DNA of 64,000 nucleotides from Buxus sempervirens (Eukaryota > Streptophyta > Magnoliopsida > Buxales > Buxaceae), in contig OX387182.1 of the NCBI GenBank assembly GCA_947561395.2, forward strand, positions 43,331,949 through 43,395,948, written 5' to 3'. Every line of letters begins with the position of its first letter. Position 1 is the first letter of the stretch. A program made the translations under genes and the position numbers. Under the pieces are notes generated by a model, which saw only the letters and a list, made by a program, of their open reading frames with translations, was not told where the DNA came from and did not search any database. Shown one piece after another: positions 25,001 to 36,400 of the stretch.

Positions 25001-25345
25001 TTCAAATCTTTGCAAAGAGAAAGCATCTCGTTCAACAGAGCGTAAGAACCCCCATATTTCTTCTTAGCTATGAAACCTTTTGAACGTTTCCTCCCACGGA
25101 CCGTCCTCCAACTTTCATCGCCATCTGAGCCTTCGTTCGCCCACCGGCTCCAACTCCCATCATCAAAGAGCGGTCCCGCATCAACCCCGCCTTCCCCATC
25201 AACTGCCCCCAAATTAGACTCCTCCACCATTGATGTCGCCGAGAGGAGCTTAGATTATGGGTCCTCCAAACTCCAGTGCAACACTGGACACTGTCAACGT
25301 TCGCCGTCGCTATTCTCCGTTGTTCGCTTTTCATGTTCTAATATA
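22021..25345 (-). mobile_element. LINE copy a (L1-type, minus strand): ORF1, endonuclease, RT start
   Basis: ORF1 runs from an ATG near 25230 or 25334 to about 23600, with breaks. Later blocks at 24385-24086 (MNWEKVFASVGKVVGSPLRF) match the minus-strand ORF1 fragment at 34038-34880. ORF2 starts near 23546. Its endonuclease is recognised by VYGPCRPEV and LPWAVVGDFNVYRYS, split by a frame change at a 25-C run (23398-23422) and a TAG near 23053. RT begins at 22591 (WLKEGDGNTTFFHKVAN, DKAPRPDGFTIKFFKKNW, DFRPISLTTSVYKIIAKVLS) and ends abruptly near 22020, where sequence of copy b begins. Non-functional. Confidence 0.85.
23398..23422 (+). repeat. Homopolymer run of 25 C inside LINE copy a
   Basis: Twenty-five C, equal to poly-glycine codons on the minus strand. 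The endonuclease frame changes on either side, so the run has probably expanded or been mis-called. Confidence 0.85.
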
Positions 25346-25351
25346 ATTTAA

Positions 25352-27270
25352 ATCATTATGGAACTTAAACCAGTTTTACTCCAAGAGTGCAATCACAAGT
25401 GTTGAGACCAATAAAGACTTCACAAGTTAAAAGAATTCCAGATATTTACCCAAAGTCCCAAAATCTGAGTTGTTTTAGCACAATGTACCCAAAATCTCCA
25501 TAAAAAATCCGATTAAATTTTTGGCTATTATAGACACTCTCAAAATACCTTAATCTAACATGAGTTGGAATCACTCAAAATTAGGTTTATAATTAAAAAC
25601 TAGGTCAAAACCCCTAATTACAAAAATTTGTCATGGACGCTCGGTACAATGCTCGAGCGCTTGGTTAAGCTGAAGTTTTTCTATAATCGCTCAAAACAAG
25701 GCTCAGGTGTCCTATCGAGCTTTGAGGTTTCCGAATCTCGGACTTGAATGCTCGCTAGGGCGGTAGATCAGGAGCTCGTTGAAAACCAAAATTCAACTCT
25801 TGGATTCTGATTTTTTAAAAAACTCAGGTGGGGCACTTGCTTGGGCGTTCGAATGACGCATTGGGCATATTAAGCCGAAGCAAAATAAACAAGGGTGCTC
25901 GATCCAACTTTCAACCCATGAATATGGAGTTCGTGTAATTCGTAAATTTTTACAGATTTCATATATTTTCTGAAATTCACCATTAAAATTAGAAATCATG
26001 CTTTTATCACTTTAAATCAATTCTAATGCATACAATAGCATCTCCTAAACATGTTTAATCAATCCTAAATCACCCAAACAACAAATTGCAATATTCTCAA
26101 GTCGAAATCCAATAGAATCCCATGTTTAAGCATGTTTTTTAGTAAGACCAAAACTAAATTTTTATGCAAGTTGTAAGGGGCTACTTGCCTTGTTCCTCCG
26201 ATTTAATCTTCACCAAACGAATCCTGATATCCTCCTCTCTCAATCGCTGCGAACACAGCAACCTCCTCTAAACTAGATCATCATGAACATGTTCTTAGAA
26301 ACTTTCCAGCAAAGCTAAACTATTCGTATAGAGCATAACCTTGTTTGATCTTTTTCACTCACCTTAATCCAAACAAGAGACTCTCTTCTTCCTTCTCTAA
26401 TCTGATCAAAACTCCAAAACCAGCAAGAATCAGATTGTAGAACTCATATGGGAGAGAGTGGTCGTGCGGCTATCTCTCTCTCCTTCTCTCTCTTTTCTCC
26501 TTTTAATGAAATAAGGACTTTTAATTTCTTCTCTTTTTTTTTTCTCTTTTATATTTTCAATTAAATCCAATTCCAACCTTAAATCCCTCATAAGAAAAAT
26601 TTCTATTTTAATGAATTTTCGTGTTATTTTTAATGACTATTTTTAAATATTACCAATACCCCCCAAAATCTCTCTTACTTCCAAATTTAAGGTCCCTAAG
26701 CAAGTATAATTACCAATAGGCCTTTCTCTCACCTATTAATCTATAAATCATGTTATTTAATTCCAATTTAAACCCGTCTTAGATTTAATTAAATATTTCA
26801 GATTTGATAATTAATAAATTAATTGAGTTACTAATTGACTCTCTAGAAAAGACTAAAATACCCTTTCTTTATTTACACCATATTTAATCATTAAATCTCT
26901 TTCAAAATTTCCGGATTTAATTTTCTTTTTCTTTCCTCTTTAAATAATTATTTTCAAGCAAATAATAATAACAATATTAATATTAATAATAACCCTTATA
27001 ATAATAATAATAATAATAATAATCATAATTATAAAAATTCTATTAACTCCAAATCATAGACTTACCTTAGATTGAATTCTACAAAATCCCCAGGTCAACC
27101 TACAACTTTTCCGGCTGATCCGAATGCTTATTATTTGTTAAAAAATAATAAGATCTAAATCCTATTATTATTTCTACTTAATTATTTAATTTCTAAAATC
27201 TGGAATTTCATATTATTTTATTATTAATTCTATTTAATTATTAATTACTAGAAATTTTGGGTTTTATGGC
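25352..27270 (-). mobile_element. LTR copy A (minus strand), truncated at its 3' side
   Basis: The right edge near 27270 (minus-strand TGCCATAAAACCC, then AAATTTCTAGTAATTAATT) resembles the starts of the LTRs at 48601 and 52773. On the minus strand a TATA-like ATATAAAAGAG lies near 26549. A splice-donor-like ACAAG|GCAAGTAG follows at 26188, as in the other LTRs of this group. The left edge is lost where LINE copy a begins, so the micro-ORF end is missing. An ATA microsatellite at about 26994-27024 lies in its U3. Confidence 0.6.
26994..27024 (+). repeat. (ATA)n microsatellite
   Basis: About nine uninterrupted ATA/AAT units within an AT-rich U3-like region. Confidence 0.85.
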
Positions 27271-27655
27271 AACCTTTCCTTGAATTTTTGTTTCTTCCAC
27301 TGTGCTTCTGCAACTAGAGTCAAAGTTGGAGGAAGAATGGCGAGATCTAACCCTGGAATGGGCTAATCTAGAGTCTACCCCTGCATCCCTTGGCCCTTTG
27401 GACTTGGGCTGATCCCATCATCCTTACTTTTGACCCGGAGCCCGCAACGTCATTAGATGGCCTGATGAGGTACCTAAGCCCACTAGAGCATTTTCACCTT
27501 GGGTTGGATTGGGACCCGACCTACTATCCCCCAAATTCAAAATCGGCTTCTTACACTGCCCTTTTGAACACTTGTTCATCTTCTGCCCTACAATAGCCCT
27601 TGCCAAGGTTTTCAATGTCTCACCAACTTATTGGAAAAATCGCTAGAACATAATT
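27271..27655. other. Unassigned GC-richer segment between two LTRs
   Basis: More GC than its surroundings and with no stop in one frame from 27390 to 27596, but no recognisable domain or motif. It may be internal sequence of a retroelement. No function is assigned. Confidence 0.4.
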
Positions 27656-28100
27656 TTGAGTGAAAAATAAGAAAAAGGCATTAAAATAGTTAAGTATTGT
27701 AATATGTTATGAATGATCAGGATTGTAGATGGACAATTAGGAAAGAATAAAAGAACAATCATACAATAACGAAAGATTTATGTGGTTCAACAATTTGCTT
27801 GCATTTATGGCGGAGACAATAAGAAGTATTCACTATGAATAATATAGTGTACATAAGAATAGGAAAATCTCAAACTCCAAACCCAGTACACCAAATGCTC
27901 TCACATAAACACACTATGTGTTTCTTCACTCTGGGATAATGTTGGAATGCCTAGAAGCTCTCCTATTTATAGGTGAGCTTCATGGGTATTAAATGATATG
28001 ATAAGGTTGGTGGTTGGCAGTTGGTGGTTGCCATAAACCAGCCACCATTTTAGACTTTCTCCAAGCCAGCATTGTTGACTTCTCAAGCGACATTCTAACA
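27656..28100 (-). mobile_element. LTR of a Ty1-copia element (minus strand)
   Basis: On the minus strand it starts TGTTAGAATG at 28100, directly after a purine tract (AAGGTGGAGATT, 28101-28113) that serves as the 3' primer site. It contains CTATAAATAGG near 27970 and the AACCACATAAATC segment common in copia LTRs. The 3' boundary near 27656 is estimated. It is the 3' LTR of the truncated element next door. Confidence 0.75.
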
Positions 28101-28149
28101 AATCTCCACCTTGGCTTAAGATCTCCCAAAGGACGAACTAAACTTTTGA

Positions 28150-29800
28150 CACCTCCTCCACAGCCCTTGAGGGCAATCAATGAGTGCAGGTCCCAATTAA
28201 GTCCAAGCAATCCTAGAACTTGGCCATAGGAACATGCTTCGTGAGCATATTTGCTGGATTATCTGCGGTTGCGATCTACTTTACTATTATATCCCCTTTG
28301 GAAATAACATCTTGAACAAAATGTTACTTGACACCAATATTCTTGGTCATTTCTTGATACATCTGATTTTTGGTCAGATGTATAGCACTTTGGCTATCAC
28401 AATATACAATAGTCACACCTTGCTGTAAGCCAAGATTAGAAACCAAACCTCATAACCAGATTGCCTCTTTCACTGCTTCTGTTGTTGCCACATACTCTGC
28501 TTTTGTTGTAGACAAAGTTGTGATAGACTGTAAACTAGCCTTCCAGCTAATGGTGCAACCACATAGGGTAAACACATATCCAGTAAGAAACCTCCTTTTA
28601 CTCAGACTGCCTACATAGTCTGAGTCAAAGTAACTGACAACACTACCTAGTGTTGTACTACTCTTTTGAATGCTAGGCCCACGTTCGATGTAGTTTTCAA
28701 GTAATGAAAGATTCATTTTACTGCCTGCCAATGAGGTTTACCTGGGTCATCCATATATCTGCTTACTGCACTGATAGCTTGTGATAGGTCGGGTCTACTG
28801 CAGACCATAGCATGCATATTGCTACCAATTTCCCTTGAATAGGGAACACGACTCATGTGTTCCTTCTCGTCCTCAGTCCTTGAAGGTAAATCAGCTGACA
28901 ACTTGAAATGTGCGGCAATTGGAGTATTTATAGGCTAGCAATCTTGCATACCAAAACGTTCAAGGTCCCTCTCAATATATCTCTTTTGAGAGAGATATAA
29001 TTTGCCAGCTTATCGATCCCTTTGAATCTCCAGTCTCAAAATCTTCTTTGCCACACACCCAGATCTTTTGTCTCAAATTCAGTATTCAACTGATTTTTAA
29101 GCTTGTTGATTTCTGTTTTATATTTAGCAGCTATCAAAATATATTTTTTATTTTTTTTTGATGAATGATGAATATGTATATTATATGTATAAAAAGGAAA
29201 TGTCCTGTACAATCATGAGCACTGCCATAGGCGACATGATATTGTATCAACAACCGTCCCACCCAAAATCTACTCGTATCATCAACATATATTAACAAGT
29301 ACAAAAAGGATCCATCATGTACCTTTTTGTGACATACACAATTGTCATACTGACTCCGTCAATAGCCATGCTTGATCATGAATTAATCAAACCGCTTGTA
29401 CCACTGTCGAGGAGACTGCTTCAAGCCATATAAGGACTTCTTCAACTTGTAGATGTAGTCTTCCTTTCCTTGCACAATAAACCCCTTTGGTTTTATCATG
29501 TAGATATGTTCCTCAAGCTTACCATATAGAAAAGCCGTCTTGACATCAAGTTGCTCTAGTGCCAAATCAAGAGTTGCCACAAGGGCAAGGAGTACTTGGA
29601 TGGACGTATGCTTAAAAACACGCAAGAATACTTCATTGAAGTCTACACCTTCTTCTAAGTGTAACCTTTGGGCACCAGACGTGCTTTGAATCTTGCTGGA
29701 GTTCCATTTTTCTTCTTAAAGATCCACTTGCAACCAATAGTCTTCTTGTACTTTGGTAGTTTCATGAATCTTGTCTTATAGTTGTCTAGTTTCCAGATAA
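28150..29800 (-). pseudogene. Ty1-copia pol pseudogene (RT and RNase H)
   Basis: Read on the minus strand from 29800: RT start (TIGCKWIFKKKNGTPARFKARL), HTSIQVLLALVA with EQLDVKTAFLYGKLEE and KLKKSLYGLKQSPRQWYKRFD (29625-29383), then the catalytic YVDD near 29285. RNase H follows at 28901-28369 (SRVPY, MVCSRPDLSQAISAVSRYM, then ISWKASLQSITTLSTTKAEY), with a tail ADNPANMLTKHVP near 28240. The purine tract and LTR follow immediately. It has stops, frameshifts and an inserted LINE tail at 29141-29263. Gag, protease, integrase and the 5' LTR are absent. Confidence 0.9.
29135..29269 (-). mobile_element. LINE 3' tail inserted at the copia YVDD motif
   Basis: The RT frame ...IYVDDTS is interrupted by about 125 bp ending in a poly(A)-type tract on the minus strand (T-rich at 29144-29159). 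It resumes as ILIAAK. CAAAAT flanks the insert on both sides (29135-29140 and 29264-29269). The last part (TTCATCATTCATC before the A run) resembles the 3' end of LINE copy b at 16125-16160, so it probably comes from a related LINE. Confidence 0.7.
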
Positions 29801-31261
29801 GAATCAAATAAGAGATGATGATCTTTAAATATTAATAGGACAAGGAATAGAGCTCTATGATCGGTACACACTGGCTTCCATATGTTAGCATATGAAACTG
29901 TGGATTACTTGACGTCTGTGTCATTCTAGATCGACACGCTCAAACCTAAAATAACTAGAGCTCGAGCACTACCTTAAGCATTGAGCATAGATTTTTGTAT
30001 ACAATTGGATGCCTGTTTAGCGTCTAGTTCCAGATTTCTTAATTTTGTGAATTTTGACAGTTTTCAATTTTAAAATGATTTTTATGAAAATCCAACTCAT
30101 CTTCCTTCTTGGTTATAAGGTTTTAAAATGGTTTTCACTAGTCAATGAATTTTATAAAATTTAGGAAAGATTTTGGGTATGTTTAGGTGGAATTAGGTGG
30201 CTTCAGCGTAGATTTGTGGACTTGGTGGATTAAAAGTTGTTTTCTGACACGGTTATAAACATGATTTGATCTATATAGTTGTCTTACATGGTTATAAACA
30301 TGATTTGATTTCTGGAATTATTCAAACAGATATACAAGTGGTTTTGGGTATTGGATTGGAAATTGATGGTTTATAAAATTATGGTTTTTCTGAAGTAATA
30401 GTGGTTTTATTTTGATTCATTGAATTTCTGGTTTCCATATGTATCTTATGGGTTATTCTTACACCCATTTACCTCGGGGTAACATTTGGTACCTCTCCAT
30501 GTAGCTTGGATTGAGGATTTGGTTTCCCATGTATCTTGGGATAATCTTTTGGGTTTCCTCCATGTATCTTAGTGTGATTTTTATGCTATTATGATACTTT
30601 TGAATTATTATTTTGAATGTATTATGAACTTTGGTTGATTTGTGTCTAGCGGATATAGCTTGTTATGGATCCATAGTTTAGTTAGATAGCGAAATGAGTC
30701 ATTCTTTTTTTAGTTTACCTCATGTCCATTTATACGATTTCACTATGTATCTTGATGAGGCCCTCCTATATCTAGTTGTGCTGCAGCAATCCGCTTTTTT
30801 GATCCATGTATTTCGGTAGAAAGTTCTTGTGATGTTGTTGCAGTTTGATTGGATTGTACTTGCTAATCCAATACTGTATCTGGTTGGGTGCTCTTTTATG
30901 GGATAGTCCGTGTATCTCGGCTCACATACAACGTGAGGTGGCTCTTGGTGCAGGTCTTGACTTCTCAAAGAGGTCATATTTCATGAGTCCTATGTTACAG
31001 TTGTGTGGTTTGTTCGTTGTATTATTTAAGTAATAATTATTTGTTTTGTATGGAAACCTTGTGGCTTTTGGTTTTTGTTTTATATTTGGTTAGGAGAATT
31101 TGGATTTGTCGTTCATACCTCATATTTGGTTATGAGAATTTGAATTTGTCGTTCATACCTCATGAAAAGAGTTTTAAAATTTATGGACTGTTTTCCAACA
31201 TGCATTTTACTACTTACTTGAATTTTATATCTTATTCCATTGTTTTAATATTTTGTTTTTA

Positions 31262-31318
31262 GATACTCTTGGAGAGGACGCTCAAGTTGGGGTAGAAATT
31301 CTTGAGGGTACTGCATAA
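31262..31318 (+). other. LTR exon-2-like micro-ORF (copy B, degenerate)
   Basis: After TTTTGTTTTTAG|AT the frame reads DTLGEDAQVGVEILEGTA and a TAA stop. The first half matches the start of the copy C frame (DLGEDDTVGVDN). The DYPEYR-x-EDYF core is lost. It is recorded because it shares the acceptor position and frame with the better copies. Confidence 0.5.
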
Positions 31319-31333
31319 GATTTATAGGAACAC

Positions 31334-31649
31334 ATTATAGCCAATGTTGCCAAGATGTCATGAAATTTCTCTATTTTCCAAGGTGGCGACACGAAACAAG
31401 CTTGGAAAATGAAATTTCAAAGATTCCGTGATGTTAGCGACATTTCGCAAGATATAGCGACATCAGGGAAAATTTTCAGATTTTCCCTGATGTCAGAAAA
31501 ATGTCGCAAAATGATAAGAATTTACATTTTTTAGCCTTTTTTTCTATTCTAGCGATTTTCCCCTCATTTCAGATAAATTTCGCCGACATTTCACTTGTGA
31601 CACCTAGCGAAATGTCGTTTGAAATGATATTGTAAACCTTGATTATAGC
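31334..31649. mobile_element. hAT-type MITE, 300 bp, with perfect 8-bp target duplication
   Basis: The element spans 31342-31641 and starts CAATGTTGCC. Its right end read as reverse complement starts CAAGGTTTAC. Both flanks are ATTATAGC (31334-31341 and 31642-31649). The interior is rich in TTTCGC and GACATTTC motifs, as is the end of the hAT element at 3762. The 8-bp duplication and short imperfect inverted termini are hallmarks of hAT transposition. Non-coding. Confidence 0.88.
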
Positions 31650-31929
31650 ATATTAGATTTCGTTTACATCATGAAATAGGAACCGTTTAAGAGTTCTTCT
31701 TTTTATGTTAGGTTTTAGGAAGTGTTAAAAACTGTTAGTTACCCTTTAAATTTCAGATGTGATGTATCAAGTTTGGAAGTTTATTTTGAGGTTGTTAGCA
31801 CTTTTAAATTGAAGTAATGAAGGAGTTTTTTTAAATTTTTGGCGTACTTTGATATCAATTTGAATCATTGTGGATTTTTATTATTGTTCTAGCCCACGAC
31901 ACTAACACTTCGAGTTTGGATATTTATAC

Positions 31930-33752
31930 TCTGATTACTCCAGATCTGGGGCGTTCCAAAGGTCGCGTTCCATTTTGCTAGGAACCATTCTAAGGAGTGT
32001 GAGAGCGCCGGTGCAGAAAACTTTAGGTTGTGGAGTCCATTGTGTGGAGGTTGATGGTGCGGCAAGAGTTGCACAAGATCGTAGTGAAAGGCAGCAAGCT
32101 CTTATTGATAACTCCAAGGTGTATTCCGCTCAAAAGTGCATTCGAGGAAGATGAAAGGGAGAGGGAAAGAGTCAGTTCCATCATATTTGGGGAAGTTTAG
32201 CTGGCGGAAGGCGGATACATATGTAAAGGCCAAGGTTCGAAGAGGCATCTCGGAGGCCAACATAGCATCTTCATCCTCTGCTTCTTTTGATCAGTCACCT
32301 CCTATTCGATCCTTGTCGCAATCGCCCATTGCCTCTCCCCTTTCTCATAGTGGGTCCAAAAAAAGTTTTTATTCTGAGAAGTTTCCCTCTTTGAATGAAT
32401 GCTTGTTATCATCTCTTTCTAATGCTGTAATTCCGAGGTGCCGAGATAACAAGAATGGAAGTGCAGAAGAGACACAACTGTTGGGCAAGGAGGTTGGAGG
32501 GGTGGGGGTGTCTAACGCTCAAGGAAGAGGGGAAGGGTGAGAAGAAAATAGTAAGGAAGGGAGTGATGGAGTGGGGCCATGTGAGCTATGGAATTGATTC
32601 GCTCTTTTTCAGAGTTGGTTATTGATGAGTGTGTATCCCCTAGAGGGGAATTGATTCCAATCCCTGTGGTTGTGGAAGGCTTTAAAAGCGAGGCAGGGGA
32701 GGGCAATTTAGGTGTCTCGATATCATGTTGGAATATTTGGAGGTTGGGTGGAAGTGATAAAAGGAGGGCAATTAGGGAGATGTGTAAGCAATGGAAACTG
32801 GAAGTTGTGGTCCTAGTAGAATCCAAACTTGGGGATGTTAAGGGTTATTAGAGGGTTGTGGAGGCTAGGTGGTATTGAGTGGGTATTGTGGTTATGTGGG
32901 ACTATGTGTGTTTATGTAAGGTGGAGAGTTAGACGGGGGTCGCACAGTGTGCTTTGATTCAGTGAATGATAATTTCATATGGGCAATGATAGCTGTCTAT
33001 GGCCCATGTCGGGCTAAGGGTAGGGAGCACTTTTCGCAAGAGTTGAGTGAGCAGAATCATAGGATTAATCTTCCATGGTTGGTCGTGGGGATCTTTAATG
33101 TATACAGATTTTCCCATGAGTCTAATAAAGCAAGGACCAGAGTCACTAGAAGCACGAGGGATTTTTCGAATTGGATTCAGTATTGTGAGTTAATTGATAA
33201 TCCTTTGCAGGGCAGTTAGTTTACTTGGTCTAACCTTCAATTCCCTCCTTTATCTAAGCTAGATAGGTGTTTGGCGTCGAGGTCTTGGGATGTTCATTTT
33301 ATGTCGATAGCCCAAATGCTTATTCCTAGACCTGTTTTTGACCATTCTCTGGTGCTTCTGACAAGTGAAGCCATGCATGGTGGTCCAGTTCCATTCCGAT
33401 TTGAAAACATGTGGCTTCACTATCCCTCTTTCCCAAATTTAGTGAAGGATTGGTGGCGTGAAGGAAGGAGGTCGGTATCGGGGTGGGCAGATTTCTCCTT
33501 CATGAGATGTCTAAAAATAAAATTAAGCCATGGAATAAGGAATGCTTTGGAAGGTTGGAGATCATGAAAAAAGGAGGCTTTGGAGGAATTAGTCGCTTTG
33601 GATATTAAGGAAGGAAGTGGGGAATGGGGCTTGCAAGATAGGGGAAGACGGTTGGAGATTAAGGAATCTTTGGAAAGAATATTAAAAAAAATAAAGAAAT
33701 CCATTGGAGGCAAAATTCAAGGATTAAGTGGTTGAAGGAGGGTGATGGTGTG
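31930..33752 (+). pseudogene. LINE copy c (plus strand): ORF1 tail and endonuclease
   Basis: The ORF1 C-terminal part at 32136-32540 (SEKFPSLNECLLSSLSNAVI) matches LINE copy a at 23900. ORF2 starts near 32700 with SISCWNIWRLGG, as in apurinic-type endonucleases, continues with MIAVYGPCRAKG and LPWLVVGIFNVYRFS (33000-33110), and runs to FRFENMWLHYPSFPNLV and DWWREGRR near 33480. Compared with copy a, the GDFN aspartate is changed to isoleucine (GIFN), removing a catalytic-site residue. The copy stops at 33752, just after the LKEGDG position, where an LTR fragment begins. Confidence 0.82.
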
Positions 33753-34037
33753 GCACTCCGAATCCAGATCCATTCCTCATGAATAAATCCAATCCTGAAG
33801 TGCTAACTTTGTGGGCCCAAAGCAAACGAATATCCGGACAATTCAATTAATTAACATTCATTTAACACAGCGGAGTACGCTATCAAAATTCAAATTCTAT
33901 TAATAACCTTCAATAATGCGGAAACATGAATCAACTAACTCAAAACTCAAATAATGTGAAGTTTGGATAAAAAATTCAACTAAACTCTCATGACTCTCTA
34001 GATAAACATAATAACCTCAATTAAAAGCAATAATATC
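33753..34037 (-). mobile_element. LTR 3'-end fragment (minus strand)
   Basis: The plus strand starts TGTGGCACTCCGAATCC, the complement of an LTR end. It compares with TGTAATGCCCTGGATCC at 41313 and with the complement of GGTTCCGGGGTGCTACA at 51626. The fragment breaks off near 34037 at the next LINE piece. No micro-ORF remains. Confidence 0.5.
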
Positions 34038-34880
34038 CTGCTCATTGAACCCACCACAAGCAGCCCCTATAGATTCGAATGCCATCTTTTACCACAAATG
34101 AATAGGTAGTCCCAATACTAGAATCCAAATACCTCCAGGACATGATTTGCAATAGCCTGCGGCAAAATCAGAAGGCCATCTAGAGAGTGCTACTTTTCGA
34201 CCACTGCCCCTCGATTTTGCCACCAAAACCACTCCATCAACTTCTTCTTCGGAACCCATGAAAATGGTAGCCGCATCTAAGGACAAGGAAATAAAAGGCT
34301 TCTGCTAGCTAGCATGAATTTCTCTAATCTCCTTCGATACTGCCTTCTCCCAGTTCATGACAGGCACATAAGACTCACAAAGAACAGGATAATTCTAGCA
34401 TTCTTCAAGCGATATAGGAGCTTGCATTATAGAAATTTTGTAGTCACCACCAACATTAGCGCCAACAACAAAGATATTTCTACTCACCCATTTGAGGCCA
34501 ACACATTCAACTTTTACCGACTTCAAATAAGAGCTCGGATTTGCATCTCAACCCATAAGACGAATTCCCAACCGACTAAATCATTCTCCTTAAGTAGAAT
34601 AATCAGCGCTTTGCGAACCCTCGTGAATATGATGACAATTGCAGAAACCTCCCTTGATTAGCCTGACAAAATGAACCCAATAAACCCAAATGTTCCTTGG
34701 TTCTAAGGCTTATTACTTTGGAGCAAAGCCATTGCAAGCCTTGATTATCCAGAATGACTAGTTTAGAGAACCTAGATCTTCTTTCTGATATTCTCATTTC
34801 CCATCCTTTCCATACCCTAAAATTTTGAAACTAGAGTAGCTTTCCTCCAATGCATGCTTCTCGGCAGTCTTTGGATTTCT
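34038..34880 (-). pseudogene. LINE ORF1 fragment (minus strand)
   Basis: Read from 34880 on the minus strand: WEMRISERRSRFSKLVILD and a GLQWLCSKV segment, then a YNYPVLCESYVPVMNWEKAV segment. Next come RWPSDFAAGYCKSCP and WILVLGLPIHLW followed by AFESIGAACGGF. The GLP-x-HLW...IG-x-x-CGGF pattern is typical of ORF1 in plant LINEs, upstream of its zinc knuckle. Copy a (24.1-24.6 kb) aligns with it. It has stops and frameshifts. Confidence 0.72.
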
Positions 34881-34919
34881 GAGTGAACCCCCATCTCGAT
34901 GCTTGATGAGCTCGCAAAG

Positions 34920-36400
34920 ATGCTGCAAAAATCACTTCCAAGTGCAGAAGCTTATCAGTTATACAAGGGTGAGTCCCAAGGTCATTTTCCTCAGGGACAT
35001 GGTGATTAGAAGTAAACAGAAATTAAACTTGCTGAAAAGACTAAATTAAAAAAGAAGTGAATAAATCTGAACCTAAACAATCTAACTAAAAAAATTCTAG
35101 CTACACTACACAAGTACAAGTAATCTAATTAAATCCTAATCCTAAAAACAAGAGCAATTGAAAGGAATTAACTTCTACTTTATTCACTAAAAATGAATTA
35201 TATGTGAACATGAGGATGCTTAAACCATAAACCAAATCAGATTGTATAAGCAAGTATGAAAAGCCAATTATACTTAACCAAATTTAGGGAAATCAGAGAC
35301 TAGATTCGAAAGTAAATTGCTCTAAGAACTAGTTTATCAAACACCTAAGATGCAGGTTTTTGCTCATTCATGGATTGTACCCCTCGTACATGTTAAATCT
35401 TCTCTCCTGCGAATACCAATCCAGTAATGGCATTGGCATTCGGATGATCTAACTTTGTTTCTCAATTCTAGAATACCTAAGCTACCTGTTGAACTCTAAA
35501 TTAGATCTGGAAGGTGCTTTGAACCAGAAAAACACAAACTATACCCAAGCATCTACTGCGCCTACTGTCAACAGTAAATCAAAGATTAGTTGAAGAATTT
35601 CTAATAAATATATTATGATCTGATTGAAACTTCATAAGGATATCATGAAAACATTGAGAAGTTCTATATAATCAGATATACAAACCTAATTAGAGCTCCA
35701 CGTGAGCTCATGTTTAACTTCACTCATGCATAGAAGAAGTTCTGCTTAGTTGCAGAGAATGAAATTTCTCAGAAGACAAAAAAAATAAAAAAAAAGTTGT
35801 AAGAACTCCCTTGTTTGTCCTTAGCGATTTCTGATCATGAATAGTAGGAAAACTCCTTGGAATCTCTCAAGACACCATCTCTAAAGCTGATTGAAAGGTC
35901 CGAAAAATACAAAGAAGGAATGAAAAAATAAACAAATGCCAAAAACAACTCTCTCCAAGCCTCTCGATCCAGCCTCTTGGAATGTTGAATGCCTTCCTGG
36001 AATGACCCCTGCTCCTCTTTCTCTTTAGCTCCTCCTCCTCCATTTGTTCATCTCCAACGAATTCTGACAGGCCATTAGCCACATCGGCACCAAAACAATG
36101 CTCCTTCAATGTTTTTTAACTCCATATTTTACCCCTGTTAACAAAACAAAACCAATTAATAGTTGAGGGGTAAGAAAGTAAAGTGTGACATTTTAAACCG
36201 AGAAATCATATGCATTGGTAATGAAACATTAAGCAGAAACCAATGCATAATTAAGCCTATTAATCCCAAGATAATTTCAATTTAATGTTTAGGCTCTCTT
36301 GCGTATCCCATTGCATAATTAAGCACTTTTTAAAGACTTTTTCCTATTTTTCACTTCATTAGAAGTACTTAATTATGCGTTTTTAGCACTTTATCAATGC
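34920..36400 (-). mobile_element. Probable solo LTR, about 1.47 kb, with 4-bp target duplication
   Basis: 34924 starts TGCAAAAATC and 36396 ends GCACTTTATCA, giving TG...CA termini. ATGC is found on both sides (34920-34923 and 36397-36400). The minus-strand start TGATAAAGTGCTAAAAACG and the CAAGTG...TTTTTGCA end resemble LTRs of the Tat/Ogre type of Ty3-gypsy elements, judged from memory. It has no coding sequence. The short duplication makes the exact ends less certain than for the LTR at 17869. Confidence 0.62.

Larger units (their letters stand above)
29801..31900 (+). mobile_element. LTR copy B (plus strand), 5'-truncated and decayed
   Basis: It resembles the internal part of the long LTRs at 48.6 and 55.7 kb. 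A block of repeated CCATGTATCTTGG-like units runs from about 30430 to 30920. A polypyrimidine tract with AG at 31261-31262 is followed by AT and a short frame starting D-T-L-G-E-D. A hAT MITE interrupts it at 31342. The 5' part with the donor is absent and the 3' end near 31900 is uncertain. Confidence 0.5.
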
